This document shows, one piece after another, positions 13,231-23,066 of a stretch of 64,000 nucleotides of DNA (within the stretch, counting starts at the first letter, position 1; each line of letters begins with the position of its first letter). The DNA comes from Oxalobacter sp. (GTDB lineage Bacteria; Pseudomonadota; Gammaproteobacteria; Burkholderiales; Burkholderiaceae_D): the NCBI GenBank assembly GCA_016291665.1, contig JAEEYE010000003.1, forward strand, positions 1-64,000, given 5' to 3'. Both the position numbers and the translations under genes were made by a program. The notes under the pieces were generated by a model. That model saw nothing but the letters and a program-made list of their open reading frames with translations, ran no database searches and was not told where the DNA came from.

Positions 13231-16137
13231 TCAGTTTCCTTCGAGGAAACTCTTCAATTTGTCAGAACGGGACGGATGGCGCAACTTGCGTAGTGCCTTC
13301 GCCTCAATCTGACGGATACGTTCGCGGGTCACATCAAACTGCTTACCGACTTCTTCCAATGTATGGTCGGTAGACATTTCCACCCCAAAACGCATCCTCA
13401 GGACCTTCGCTTCACGCGGGGTCAGGGAATCCAACACATCCTTGACCACATTGCGCATGGACGCATGGAGCGCCGCATCAGCAGGTGCCAACGTGTTGCT
13501 ATCCTCAATGAAATCACCCAAATGCGAATCATCGTCATCACCAATCGGTGTTTCCATCGAAATAGGTTCCTTCGCAATCTTCATAATCTTGCGGACCTTG
13601 TCTTCCGGCATATCCATCTTTTCTGCCAAGGTTGCTGGATCCGGTTCAGAACCCGTTTCCTGCAGAATCTGGCGGGAAATCCGGTTCATCTTGTTGATGG
13701 TTTCAATCATATGGACCGGGATACGGATGGTTCTTGCCTGGTCAGCAATCGAACGTGTAATCGCCTGACGGATCCACCAAGTTGCATAGGTCGAAAACTT
13801 GTAACCACGGCGGTATTCGAACTTGTCGACCGCCTTCATCAAGCCGATGTTGCCTTCCTGGATCAGATCCAAGAATTGCAGCCCACGGTTCGTGTATTTC
13901 TTTGCAATCGAAATCACGAGACGCAGGTTTGCTTCCGTCATTTCCTTCTTGGCCTTGCGTGCATGGGATTCGCCAGCCAACATCTTCTTTTCGATTTCGC
14001 GCAGATCAGCCAGAGGCATACCAACCACTTCTTCAATTTCAATCAGCTTACGCTGATGTTCATTGATGACTGGACGGTTACGGCGCAGCAATGGGCTGTA
14101 TGGCTGACCGGATTCGATTTCCCCATCGACCCAATCCGGATTGGTTTCGTTCCCAGGGAATTCCGAGATGAAATACTGACGGGGCACCCCACAACGGTTC
14201 ACTACCACATTCAGAATGTCCTTGGTCACATCACGGATAACCTTCATTTTTTCACGCAGGGAATCGCACAAACGTTCGGTAAAACGTGCTGTGAAACGCA
14301 TCGCCAACAATTCGTTGGAAATCGCTTCCTGTGCTGCCAGGTACGCTGCAGAACGGTAACCGTCGTTGCCACTTTCGTTCTTGACAGCAGCCTGCATAGC
14401 GTCGAAAAATTCTTCAATCTTGGCAAAACGCACCAATGCGTCCGCTTTCAACTGAGCCTTTTCTTCCGCAGAGATGCCAGTGCCAGTCGCGCCAGCGGAA
14501 CCTGCATCATCGTCATCACTTTCGTCTTCATCGCCGTCGGTATCGTCTTCGCCGTTATCCTCGTCGTTGACATCGTCAGCGTCATCCTGTTTTTCTTCTG
14601 CAGCACTATCTGAAGCCACGTCTTCTTCAGCATCTGCCATACCATCGACGATTTCATCCACTTCAACAAGGCCTTCACGGATATCACCAGCCGCTTTGAT
14701 GATTTCCGCAATTGTGGTCGGACAGGCAGAAATCGCCGTTATCATGTCTTTCAAGCCTTCTTCGATACGCTTAGCAATGGCAATTTCACCTTCACGCGTC
14801 AACAGTTCAACCGTCCCCATTTCACGCATATACATGCGTACTGGGTCAGTCGTGCGACCGAATTCCGAGTCAACCGTCTGCAAAGCCGCTTCAGCTGCTG
14901 CTTCCGCTTCTTCTTCGCTCGTGACATTGACGGCATTGTCGTTTAACAGCAGGTCTTCCTGGTCAGGCGCCACTTCAAAGACATTGATGCCCATATCGTT
15001 GAAGGTGCTGATGATCCCTTCAATCTGGTCTGGATCATTGAAGCCATCTGGCAGGTGGTCGTTGATTTCTGCATGGGTCAGGTAACTGCGTTCCTTACCC
15101 ATCTTGATCAGTAGCTTAAGCTTTTCGCGGCGGCGTTCGATTTCCTCAGCTGAAGATTCGGTATCACCGGCAAACGTACCAGAGAGCAGTGCCTTTTCTT
15201 TTGCGCGCTGGCTACGCTTGCTTGCCTTCTTGAGCTCCTCACGTTCCATCGCATTGATGGCAGAGAGTTCATCGCTTTCAGGCTGTGCTTCTTTAGGCTT
15301 GCGGCCACGACGTGCAGGCACCTTCTCAGTCGGCAAAACATAACTGGACGTGTCAATTGCTGCCAGCTTTTCAGCATCAGTCACGACAATCGCACCAGTT
15401 GGATCTTCCTTATCTGCCGTCATCGTTGAGTCTGTAGCTTCCAAGCCTTCTACGACCGTAGCGCCTGCATCCGTACCAGCCTTGGCCGCTTTGCTTTCTG
15501 CCCTAGGCTTACGGGTACGGGTCGCACGCTTAGGCTTAGCTGGCGCTTCCTCAGCAACTGGCGCAGTGGCCTCTGCTACTGGCGTTGCAGTCTCTTCTGC
15601 GGCAGCGGCTACTTTCTTAGCCGACACACGGGACTTCCTCACAGACGCCTTAAGTGCTTCACCGGCTTCAGGTTTTGCTTCTACCTGCGCTACTTCTGCC
15701 TTTGCCGCCGTTTTGGCTGCAACCTTAGCTGCAGTCTTCGCAGTCGCTTTGGCTTGCGCCTTCACACTAGAAGCCACTTCAGCAACCGCCTCAGCCGCAG
15801 CAGCCTGTGCCGACTGTGCGACAACCACTTCTACCGCTTTTTTTGCCTTGGCTTTGCGTGCCTTCTTAGGCTTTTCAGCCTTAACGGACTTGTCTTTCTT
15901 GTCTTCCTGGCTGGATTGCACTGCACCTTCTGGCATATCCCCTGAAGCTTTACGCTTCTTGCTGGACTTTTTGGCCTTCACTTCAGTTGCCACAGTATCC
16001 ACAGTTTCAGCCTGCCCGCTAGCCGATTTGTCATCGGCCTTACGGCGCCTGCGTTTCTTTGTAGACGCTTCGTCAGCGCTACCGTCACTTGCTGGAATCT
16101 GATCTGATTTTTTCATGTTATCCTTGTCGTCCATCAT
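13231..16137 (-). CDS. rpoD: RNA polymerase sigma-70 factor RpoD with long N-terminal extension
   Basis: Housekeeping sigma factor: region 1.1 begins near residue 337 ([20 protein letters not shown]), an acidic insert lies near 510-555, region 2 follows from about 725 ([30 protein letters not shown]) and region 4 ends the protein ([20 protein letters not shown]). At 968 residues it is far longer than E. coli RpoD (613). The extra 335 residues ahead of region 1.1 are Ala/Lys-rich and histone-H1-like. It has its own promoter at 16242-16271 and is the last protein gene of the rpsU-yqeY-dnaG-rpoD cluster, ahead of tRNA-Ile. Confidence 0.97.
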   Translation of the reverse strand: MMDDKDNMKKSDQIPASDGSADEASTKKRRRRKADDKSASGQAETVDTVATEVKAKKSSKKRKASGDMPEGAVQSSQEDKKDKSVKAEKPKKARKAKAKKAVEVVVAQSAQAAAAEAVAEVASSVKAQAKATAKTAAKVAAKTAAKAEVAQVEAKPEAGEALKASVRKSRVSAKKVAAAAEETATPVAEATAPVAEEAPAKPKRATRTRKPRAESKAAKAGTDAGATVVEGLEATDSTMTADKEDPTGAIVVTDAEKLAAIDTSSYVLPTEKVPARRGRKPKEAQPESDELSAINAMEREELKKASKRSQRAKEKALLSGTFAGDTESSAEEIERRREKLKLLIKMGKERSYLTHAEINDHLPDGFNDPDQIEGIISTFNDMGINVFEVAPDQEDLLLNDNAVNVTSEEEAEAAAEAALQTVDSEFGRTTDPVRMYMREMGTVELLTREGEIAIAKRIEEGLKDMITAISACPTTIAEIIKAAGDIREGLVEVDEIVDGMADAEEDVASDSAAEEKQDDADDVNDEDNGEDDTDGDEDESDDDDAGSAGATGTGISAEEKAQLKADALVRFAKIEEFFDAMQAAVKNESGNDGYRSAAYLAAQEAISNELLAMRFTARFTERLCDSLREKMKVIRDVTKDILNVVVNRCGVPRQYFISEFPGNETNPDWVDGEIESGQPYSPLLRRNRPVINEHQRKLIEIEEVVGMPLADLREIEKKMLAGESHARKAKKEMTEANLRLVISIAKKYTNRGLQFLDLIQEGNIGLMKAVDKFEYRRGYKFSTYATWWIRQAITRSIADQARTIRIPVHMIETINKMNRISRQILQETGSEPDPATLAEKMDMPEDKVRKIMKIAKEPISMETPIGDDDDSHLGDFIEDSNTLAPADAALHASMRNVVKDVLDSLTPREAKVLRMRFGVEMSTDHTLEEVGKQFDVTRERIRQIEAKALRKLRHPSRSDKLKSFLEGN

Positions 16138-16241
16138 TTACAGAAGATGCAGAAAATACACGATGCATCTCTAATCCAAACAGGGAAAAGCCCCCTTTCC
16201 CCCAATACTTGCGGAAAATGCGGGCACTATAAAAAAGGTCT

Positions 16242-16271
16242 ATTATAACACATCCCAATACCGAAAATCAA
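16242..16271 (-). promoter_or_regulatory. Sigma-70 promoter of rpoD
   Basis: Read on the minus strand, TTGATT (16271-16266) and a perfect TATAAT (16247-16242) are 18 bp apart, between dnaG and rpoD. It would give a leader of about 100 nt. A separate rpoD promoter inside this cluster matches what is known in E. coli. Confidence 0.7.
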
Positions 16272-16301
16272 GCGCCGTGTCAAGCATTCAATCCGTCACT
16301 C

Positions 16302-18182
16302 CTAGATGATATCCGCCTTTTCCCACACCCGTTCATTCTCTGCTTTTTCAGCTTCACGCAACTGCATCAATTCCTTGCTCAACTCACGGTACTTTTCCTG
16401 GTCTTCAACGTTGGTCAGCACGGTTTTGGCAAGTCGGCTCATTTCAGCATCAATCTGCCCCATACGCATTTTTCCAAGGGCGCCTTTAAGCTGCACAGCA
16501 GCCATACTCTCATCACTGATGGCATCGTCCGACGTCTCTGCAACCAACTGTTCGATATCAAAACCGGCATTCCTTAACATCTCAACCAATGCGGCATACT
16601 GCACCTTGGCCGGATCCCCACTCCCCAACTGGTCAATAAGACCAACAAGTGCGGCAAGCAAAGACCGGTTTTCCGATGTACCGCCCAACAACATCTCGCG
16701 CTGCCCATCGGAAACAGTTGCCATCAAGGCAGGATAACGGATCAGTACACGAAGCACCTGACGGTCCAACTTAGGTGCTGGCGGCCTTGCCGTACGCGCT
16801 GGCATATGTCCTGGCTGCCGAGGGAACATACCAAAGCCAAACCCCTTGCCTTTCTTATTCGCCCCCAAACCCGGTGCAGCAAACCCAAGCCATGGCAGCA
16901 CCTCTTTTTCCGGCATCCCAACCAATTCAATGAGCTTTCTCACAATCTGTGTGCGCAATGCCGACTTTTTCATCACAGAGACCCAAGGTCTGGCGCGGTT
17001 CAAAGCCTGCGAGCGCCCCTCCATCGTAGCCATATCAAGGCCACCGGTGATTTCGCCCATCAAAAACTGTGACAAGGGTTCCGCCGACGCAACCATCCGC
17101 CCGAAAGCTTCAGCCCCCTTTTCACGGATGAAACTGTCAGGATCATGTTCAGGCGGCAGGAATAAAAAGAGCACCTGGCGTTCATCATTGACAGCCGACA
17201 AGGAAGACTCCATTGCCCGCTTGGCCGCCTTGCGCCCAGCCATATCGCCATCAAAGGAAAAGACAACCTTATTCGTATACCTGAAAAGCTTCCTGACGTG
17301 CATCTCAGTACAGGCCGTACCCAATGTTGCCACCGCCTGAGGGAAACCCAACTGAGAAAGCGCCACGACATCCATGTACCCTTCAACAACAAGGACGTAA
17401 CCTGCCTCACGGATAGCCGCCCTCGCCTCAAAAAGCCCATAGAGCTCATTACCTTTACTGAAAAGCGGTGTTTCCGGCGAATTCAGGTATTTTGGCTCAC
17501 CTTTGCCCAGCACACGCCCACCAAATGCAATAACCTGCCCCCGTTCATTCCTGATCGGGAACATGATGCGCGCACGGAAACGGTCATAGCGCCTAGCACT
17601 ACCCCCTCGGTTTTCCACCTCGCGCTCAATCACGAGCCCCGCCTCGACAAGTTCAGGGGCCTCATAATTGTCAAAGCACTGTTTTAATGGCGACCAGGAA
17701 TCGGGGACATACCCTAAGCCAAAACGCGCGGCAATTTGACCGCTCAGTCCCCTGCCGCGCAGGTATTCAATCGCTTCCGGGGAGATTTTGAGCATCGAGC
17801 GGTAATAACTATCCGCCCGTGACATCACATCAGAGAGCGCCAGCTGCTGCGCCTGCTTGCGCTGCCGCTCTTCTTTCGGGATAGACGGCCCTTCATGCGG
17901 CACCTGAAGGCCAACGGAGCGTGCCAGCTCTTCAACTGCCTCCACAAAGGACAAGCCGCTGTAGGCCATCAGAAAAGAAATCGCGGACCCCGTCTGGCCA
18001 CAACCAAAACAGTGGTAAAACTGTTTGTCGGGGCTGACTGAAAAACTCGGGGTCTTTTCTGAATGGAAAGGACAGCAGGCCCAATAGTTGAGCCCCTGCT
18101 TTTTAAGCTGCACACGGCTGCCAACCACATCGACAATGTCGACACGGGTTAACAGATCCTGGACAAATGCATTTGGAATCAC
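16302..18182 (-). CDS. dnaG: DNA primase DnaG
   Basis: The 626-residue primase makes RNA primers at the replication fork. The CHC2 zinc finger is at about residues 37-61 (CPFHSEKTPSF ... FYHCFGCG), the catalytic TOPRIM core follows (about 255-345, VLVVEGYMDVVALSQLGFPQ and FSFDGDMAG), and the C-terminal helicase-binding part begins near 440. Length is close to the family norm. It lies 60 bp after yqeY in the macromolecular-synthesis cluster. Confidence 0.97.
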   Translation of the reverse strand: MIPNAFVQDLLTRVDIVDVVGSRVQLKKQGLNYWACCPFHSEKTPSFSVSPDKQFYHCFGCGQTGSAISFLMAYSGLSFVEAVEELARSVGLQVPHEGPSIPKEERQRKQAQQLALSDVMSRADSYYRSMLKISPEAIEYLRGRGLSGQIAARFGLGYVPDSWSPLKQCFDNYEAPELVEAGLVIEREVENRGGSARRYDRFRARIMFPIRNERGQVIAFGGRVLGKGEPKYLNSPETPLFSKGNELYGLFEARAAIREAGYVLVVEGYMDVVALSQLGFPQAVATLGTACTEMHVRKLFRYTNKVVFSFDGDMAGRKAAKRAMESSLSAVNDERQVLFLFLPPEHDPDSFIREKGAEAFGRMVASAEPLSQFLMGEITGGLDMATMEGRSQALNRARPWVSVMKKSALRTQIVRKLIELVGMPEKEVLPWLGFAAPGLGANKKGKGFGFGMFPRQPGHMPARTARPPAPKLDRQVLRVLIRYPALMATVSDGQREMLLGGTSENRSLLAALVGLIDQLGSGDPAKVQYAALVEMLRNAGFDIEQLVAETSDDAISDESMAAVQLKGALGKMRMGQIDAEMSRLAKTVLTNVEDQEKYRELSKELMQLREAEKAENERVWEKADII

Positions 18183-18242
18183 TTAGCAGCCGCCCTTCAG
18201 CAGGGAAAACCTACAGGCGGCATAGAGAACCGCCTGTCAGCA

Positions 18243-18686
18243 TTATTTTCCCATCAGCGCCTGGCGTACCAGTTTGGAAACTACGCCCATATCAGCGCGA
18301 CCGGCTAGTTTACCCTTCAAGACACCCATGACACGGCCCATGTCCTTAGGCCCTTCGGCGCCTGCAACCGCTTCAGCAACTTCTTTGGCTAATTCTTCTT
18401 CAGAGAGCTGTTCTGGCAGGTAAGCGGTCAGCACATCGATTTCAGCCTGTTCGCTTTCAACCAGGTCAGGACGGTTGCCAGCCTTGAACTGCTCAATCGA
18501 ATCACGGCGCTGTTTGACCATCTTTTCAACAATAGCAAGCACCTGGGCATCATCCAAGACGATGCGTTCATCGACTTCCTTCTGCTTCATCGCAGCAGTC
18601 AACATACGAATCGTACCCAGGCGTTTCATATCCTTGGCACGCATAGCCGCCTTCATGTCGGCGGTAATCTGTTCTTTCAGGCTCAT
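18243..18686 (-). CDS. yqeY: GatB/YqeY domain protein
   Basis: The 147-residue protein is a stand-alone YqeY-type domain, all helical, starting MSLKEQITADMKAAMRAKDM and with AEGPKDMGRVMGVLKGKLAG near the end. It is homologous to the tail of GatB, the amidotransferase that corrects mischarged tRNA, but its own role is not settled. Placement between rpsU and dnaG is usual in Burkholderiales. A hairpin terminator stands between it and rpsU. Confidence 0.92.
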   Translation of the reverse strand: MSLKEQITADMKAAMRAKDMKRLGTIRMLTAAMKQKEVDERIVLDDAQVLAIVEKMVKQRRDSIEQFKAGNRPDLVESEQAEIDVLTAYLPEQLSEEELAKEVAEAVAGAEGPKDMGRVMGVLKGKLAGRADMGVVSKLVRQALMGK

Positions 18687-18723
18687 CGCTTCCCCCAGAC
18701 ATTGATTTCCAAACTAGAAACAG

Positions 18724-18753
18724 CAAAACCCGCAACGGTCAGACCGAAGCGGG
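18724..18753 (-). terminator. Terminator/attenuator between rpsU and yqeY
   Basis: On the minus strand CCCGC and GCGGG enclose a second stem (CGGTC/ACCG region) and are followed by TTTT. A partial terminator behind rpsU is known from the E. coli version of this operon, where it keeps S21 output above primase and sigma. Confidence 0.75.
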
Positions 18754-18806
18754 AATCCGAATGCTGTCAAATCGCTGCATACCCGACCACAAAGGCCGGC
18801 AAGCGA

Positions 18807-19019
18807 TCAGTACATCTTCTTAGGCAACTGCTGGCTACGGATGCGCTTGTAGTGGCGCTTGATGGCAGCAGCCAGTTTCCGCTTACGTTCAGCGGTTGGT
18901 TTTTCGTAGAATTCGCGGGCGCGCAGTTCGGTCAACAGACCGGTTTTTTCAATTGCACGTTTGAAGCGGCGCATTGCCACTTCGAATGGTTCATTTTCTT
19001 TAAGACGAATAGTGGTCAT
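18807..19019 (-). CDS. rpsU: Ribosomal protein bS21
   Basis: The 70-residue basic protein [20 protein letters not shown] ... is the small-subunit protein bS21, needed for start-site selection on the 30S subunit. The start at 19019 fits the family; an upstream in-frame Met adds 7 residues without support. It heads the rpsU-yqeY-dnaG-rpoD cluster. A TAAAAT -10-like box lies upstream near 19060, with no strong -35. Confidence 0.95.
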   Translation of the reverse strand: MTTIRLKENEPFEVAMRRFKRAIEKTGLLTELRAREFYEKPTAERKRKLAAAIKRHYKRIRSQQLPKKMY

Positions 19020-19127
19020 GAATGTATACGGTTTAAGCAAAAATTCGAAAGACTAGGATTTTATCAGCCTTTTCAACTGGAGGAAAGACTTTCAGGTAAA
19101 CGAAAGCGCAATTACAACACCCAACCC

Positions 19128-19502
19128 CTAGCGCGAAACTGGTTCCAACGGATAGCGGCTACGCAGGCGACCATCGACATAAACAGACAACGTATTTTCC
19201 GAGGTATCCCGCAACGAATCAAAGAGCGCAATCCTGACCTTCCCAGACGTAAAAACATATTGAGAATTGCCGTTGGCAAAGAGTTCATGCCGGCCGTTTT
19301 CGATGACAAGGTCGGCTTTGCCCTGCCCTACGGTACGTGGGCGGTTCCACACCTCATAGGTACATGCATTAGACGTAGGCGCCGGACAGGAAACACGTAT
19401 GGCGTGTTTCGGGGTTGCATATTGGTAGCTCCAGCCCGTGTCCTGCGCAATAGCGCAGGTACAGGCCACGGCCAGAATACCCCCAAAAAGATACCGCTTC
19501 AT
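19128..19502 (-). CDS. Secreted hypothetical protein (124 aa)
   Basis: An N-terminal signal peptide (MKRYLFGGILAVACTCAIAQ, cleavage after AIA likely) precedes a beta-rich domain of about 104 residues with two Cys (VSCPAPTSNACTYEVW) that may form a disulfide. No family recognised. It lies 17 bp after another secreted protein gene on the same strand, so the two are probably co-transcribed. Confidence 0.7.
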   Translation of the reverse strand: MKRYLFGGILAVACTCAIAQDTGWSYQYATPKHAIRVSCPAPTSNACTYEVWNRPRTVGQGKADLVIENGRHELFANGNSQYVFTSGKVRIALFDSLRDTSENTLSVYVDGRLRSRYPLEPVSR

Positions 19503-19519
19503 GGCATAACCAAGCCGTT

Positions 19520-20341
19520 TCAGAAACGCTGTCCCTTCATCGGATAACCTGCAGGCATCTCATAACGCCCCGTCTCCTTGTTGTACTCAAAGCGGTAATA
19601 CTTAGGCGACATCCGTTTACCACCTCTCGGTTCACAGCTGTTGCAGGTAATCCGCGCATGGGTAAGCCCCGTGACCTTCACTTCAAGCGGATAGAAGAAA
19701 CCATTGCCTTGGCCAACCTGGATGTCACCTGACAGGACATGTCCGTTGTTCGAGACACCCGAGCGTGAAAAATCCTGGATGCTGGCAACGTGCTTGATCT
19801 CATCATCGACGAAAATATAGTAGTCCTCATACAGGGACATGCCACCCTTATCCCCCGTCATCAGATTCCAGCCATAGGCGGAGCGCCCCAACTGAACAAA
19901 CATCCCGTCGCCGCTGAAGCCCATACCTTGGTAATGGCGTTTTGCAAGGATCCGGTAATGGCCGGCTTCGTGGCGCAGAGCAAACATGTCATAGGTTTTC
20001 TCATTGGAAGCTGCCGTCAACATATAATAGATGTCGCCATCAGTAAACCGGATCCGGTTGATGAAATTGACCGACATACAATTGGAACCCCAGCACTCCT
20101 TACTGCGGTTATAGCTACCATACTGGCTCGGCATGATTTGGTTAGCGATTGTACGCTGCTCATGGGCCGTCACCGCCGTGCGCTGCTGGGTCTGCTGCTT
20201 CTGTTTAGCACGTTTTTTCTTGACTGTGGAGAATGTGTTCTTAACCCAACCGAAAAAATCATCAAATAATCCTGCTTTGGCAGGTGCCGCCGGAAGGGCA
20301 ATACAAAACGCCAATGCCGATGCAACCATGATTCTTTTCAT
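19520..20341 (-). CDS. Secreted hypothetical protein (273 aa)
   Basis: The start at 20341 gives a good signal peptide (MKRIMVASALAFCIALPAAP, cleavage near AKA). The mature part has a basic Gln/Lys-rich stretch (about 38-60), a pair of Cys in KECWGSNCMS and another in ITCNSCEPRGG. I do not know the family. It is upstream of, and on the same strand as, the 124-residue secreted protein. A DUF4116 protein gene precedes it by 30 bp. Confidence 0.7.
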   Translation of the reverse strand: MKRIMVASALAFCIALPAAPAKAGLFDDFFGWVKNTFSTVKKKRAKQKQQTQQRTAVTAHEQRTIANQIMPSQYGSYNRSKECWGSNCMSVNFINRIRFTDGDIYYMLTAASNEKTYDMFALRHEAGHYRILAKRHYQGMGFSGDGMFVQLGRSAYGWNLMTGDKGGMSLYEDYYIFVDDEIKHVASIQDFSRSGVSNNGHVLSGDIQVGQGNGFFYPLEVKVTGLTHARITCNSCEPRGGKRMSPKYYRFEYNKETGRYEMPAGYPMKGQRF

Positions 20342-20371
20342 TTCCCTGTCCTCCAAGGTGATAACAGATGC

Positions 20372-21934
20372 CTAACCGACACCAACAGCTGACAAGAGTT
20401 CGGCCGTCTTATGCCGCTCAGGCACGAATTTCAAGGCATAACCTGAGTTCTGAACTGCTGCCAGGCAAATTTCATAAGTCTTCAATGCTTCTGGCACATA
20501 TTTGAGTGCAATACCATTGCTTTGGACTGCCTCCATACAGAATGCCGGCGTTTTCAGTTCGTCCGGAACATAGCGCATGCCTTTGCGGTTCTGCCGGACA
20601 GCTGCCCGACACACATCTAGGGTCTTCAATGCATCCGGTACATACCTTAATGCCCTCGCATTACTCGTGACTGCAGCAAGGCATAGCTTCAGCGTCTTAC
20701 ACGCCTCTGGGATGTATTCCAGCACCGACCCATCATTGGCAACTGCTGCCGCATAAATCTCAGGCGTCCTTAATGCTTCCGGCACATCAATCATTGCCCA
20801 GGCACTTTTGGAGACGGCTGCCATACAGATTTCAGGGGAACGCAGCGGTTCCGGGATATCCTTTAAGACCATCCCATTGTGCTCCACCGCGGCAATGGCC
20901 ACATCATGGGTACGGAAGCGCTGTGGGATCTGGCGTAAGGCCCAGCTGTACTGGCGCACAGCCTCCAGGCAGATTTCATGCGTCAAGACATTGTCTGGCA
21001 CTTCTTTCAACATGCGGCCATTCTGCCGGACACCTTCTAAGCACACTTCTTCAGTCCTCAAAGACATCGGTACATGCCCCAAAGTAAAACCACGTTTTTG
21101 CAATGCGGCCAGGCACAGTTCCTGCGTCCAAAGCGGTTCTGGCACATACTTTAGGAGCGAGACATTGTCCTTGATTGCTGCAATGCAGACCTCGGTGGTT
21201 TTATAGATATCTGGGACATAGCGCAAGGCGGCACACTTATTCTGCACGGCAGCCAAGCAGATTTCCTCAGACTTCCTGTCAGCCGGCACGTCCTGCAAGA
21301 GCATCCCGTCACCACGCACAGCAGACAGGCAGATATCAGGCGCCTTTTCAGCATCTGGCAGGCGCCTGAAAATCGGCGCCGCACTTTTAACCGCTGCCCT
21401 GAAAAGCGCACTGTTGCGCAGTTCATCAGGGACATACTCCAGGGCAAAACCGTCATTTTCAACGGCAGCCAAGCAGATTTCTGGGGTACGCAGGGTCAAA
21501 GGGACGTAACGCAGCATCGAACCGGCATGGCTGACCGCCTTCATGCAGACATCCAGCGTCTTTAAAGCCTCAGGCACTTCCGTGAAGGCATTCGGATCAT
21601 GCTCCATCGCTATGCGGCAGATTTCAACCGTCCGTAACCGCTCAGGCACATACGTCAGTGTCCACCCGTCGTTAGTCACCGCATGCAAACAGAGTTCTGG
21701 GGTACGCAATGCTTCAGGGACATACTGCAGGGCAACACTCCAATGCTCGACCGCCGCACGGCAGACTTCAGGGCTTTTCACCGAGTCTGGGGCAAACTGC
21801 AGGGCAATGCCCCAATCCTTAACTGCCGCCAAACAGAGCTCTTCTGTCATGAACGCCGCGGGAACATTCCGCAATTCCTTGCCATCGACCGCAACCTTAG
21901 CCAGCCATTCCTCGTAGGTTCCTTCCATACGCAT
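20372..21934 (-). CDS. DUF4116 repeat protein (21 tandem 24-residue repeats)
   Basis: The start at 21934 gives 520 residues: five leading residues, 21 uninterrupted 24-residue repeats and an 11-residue end. The repeat consensus is T-x-E-I-C-L-A-A-V-x-x-N-G-x-A-L-x-Y-V-P-E-x-L-K, the DUF4116 motif, predicted to build a helical solenoid of the kind used for protein binding. No signal peptide is seen from this start. The open frame continues to 22102, but that part overlaps the divergent deacetylase promoter and lacks the repeat. Confidence 0.85.
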   Translation of the reverse strand: MRMEGTYEEWLAKVAVDGKELRNVPAAFMTEELCLAAVKDWGIALQFAPDSVKSPEVCRAAVEHWSVALQYVPEALRTPELCLHAVTNDGWTLTYVPERLRTVEICRIAMEHDPNAFTEVPEALKTLDVCMKAVSHAGSMLRYVPLTLRTPEICLAAVENDGFALEYVPDELRNSALFRAAVKSAAPIFRRLPDAEKAPDICLSAVRGDGMLLQDVPADRKSEEICLAAVQNKCAALRYVPDIYKTTEVCIAAIKDNVSLLKYVPEPLWTQELCLAALQKRGFTLGHVPMSLRTEEVCLEGVRQNGRMLKEVPDNVLTHEICLEAVRQYSWALRQIPQRFRTHDVAIAAVEHNGMVLKDIPEPLRSPEICMAAVSKSAWAMIDVPEALRTPEIYAAAVANDGSVLEYIPEACKTLKLCLAAVTSNARALRYVPDALKTLDVCRAAVRQNRKGMRYVPDELKTPAFCMEAVQSNGIALKYVPEALKTYEICLAAVQNSGYALKFVPERHKTAELLSAVGVG

Positions 21935-22085
21935 GTCCTTCCTTAGGTCTGCAAAATCCTGCGCCACCCATCTTGCGGACGGGCTAGTCTGAATTCTATC
22001 ACCATTGGAAAACGCAAAATCGCATCTGGCATATATAATTAGCGAGAAAAGACGTCCTGCCCCATCCAAACCAGATCCAAATACC

Positions 22086-23027
22086 ATGAGAAACACCGTC
22101 ATCCTAACGTCCGATGCGTGCCTGGGCCATGAACCCGGCTATGACCACCCCGAATGCCCAGACCGACTGATTGCCGTACGTGATGCCCTGGTCACCCCGG
22201 AATTTGAAGGCCTTGTCTGGAAACACGCTCCATTGGGAACACGCGAACAGCTCCTTTTGGTGCACACACCGGAATACATCCACCGCATTGAATCACTTAA
22301 GAACACCTTCGGCCGGGTACCTTTGGACGGTGGCGACACCATCATGATGTCCGGCACATGGGACTGTGTAATGAGCTGCGTAGGCGCTGCCTGCATGGGT
22401 GTCGACATGATCATGAAAGGACGTGCTGACAACATCTTCTGTGCAACGCGGCCGTGCGGGCACCACGCCGAACCAGACCGTGCAATGGGGTTCTGCGTCT
22501 TTAACCATGCCGCCATCGGTGCTGCCTGGGCAGTTTATAAATACCCGGAAACCATCAAGAAAGTCGCGACCATCGACTTTGACGTCCACCATGGCAACGG
22601 CACACAGGATGCCTTCTACCACCGTCCTGAAATGCTTTATTGCTCCACCCACCAGTCACCATTTTACCCAGGTACAGGTGCAAAGTATGAAACAGGGATT
22701 GACCACAACATCGTCAACGTCCCGATGGCACGCGGTGCGGACTCCAAAAAATTCCGCAACGCCATGCAGTATGAAATCCTACCTGCCGTCAGACGCTTCA
22801 ACCCTGACCTGATTTTCATCTCCGCCGGGTTTGACTCACATTACAGGGACATGCTGGGCGGCTTCCAGTTTACGGACGATGATTTTTACTGGGTCACCAA
22901 AGAAATCATGGCTATTGCCGACGAATGCTGCGAAGGACGGATTGTCTCAGTGCTGGAAGGCGGCTATGGTTTGGAAGGGCTAGCGTCTGGTACTGCTGCC
23001 CATGTACGGGCACTCTGGGGGAAATAA
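22086..23027 (+). CDS. Histone deacetylase family hydrolase
   Basis: The 313-residue protein belongs to the zinc-dependent arginase/deacetylase superfamily: HPECPDRL near the N-terminus, RPCGHHAEPDRAMGFC with the active-site His pair, the metal-binding DFDVHHGNGTQ and SAGFDSH. Bacterial members remove acetyl groups from acetylpolyamines or small substrates, occasionally proteins. The ATG at 22086 gives the family N-terminus. A TATAAT box lies at 22034-22039. It is divergent from the DUF4116 gene. Confidence 0.9.
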   Translation: MRNTVILTSDACLGHEPGYDHPECPDRLIAVRDALVTPEFEGLVWKHAPLGTREQLLLVHTPEYIHRIESLKNTFGRVPLDGGDTIMMSGTWDCVMSCVGAACMGVDMIMKGRADNIFCATRPCGHHAEPDRAMGFCVFNHAAIGAAWAVYKYPETIKKVATIDFDVHHGNGTQDAFYHRPEMLYCSTHQSPFYPGTGAKYETGIDHNIVNVPMARGADSKKFRNAMQYEILPAVRRFNPDLIFISAGFDSHYRDMLGGFQFTDDDFYWVTKEIMAIADECCEGRIVSVLEGGYGLEGLASGTAAHVRALWGK

Positions 23028-23066
23028 GAGGACATTTTGCCACATTGTCCAAAGCGCCCAAGAAAA

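Noticed and set aside
13363-14613. Long open frame of 416 codons on the plus strand inside rpoD
   Set aside because: It lies antisense to the highly conserved sigma factor, is rich in His, Arg and Phe, and has no domain or ribosome-binding site. The same holds for 14474-15085 and 15350-16102.
20372-21934. Regular 72-bp periodicity resembling a CRISPR or satellite array
   Set aside because: The period is an intact 24-codon protein repeat (DUF4116), units are diverged at DNA level, and there are no constant repeats with unique spacers.
22005-22085. 27-residue extension of the deacetylase
   Set aside because: The family N-terminus begins at the ATG at 22086, and the extension would cover the TATAAT box at 22034-22039.
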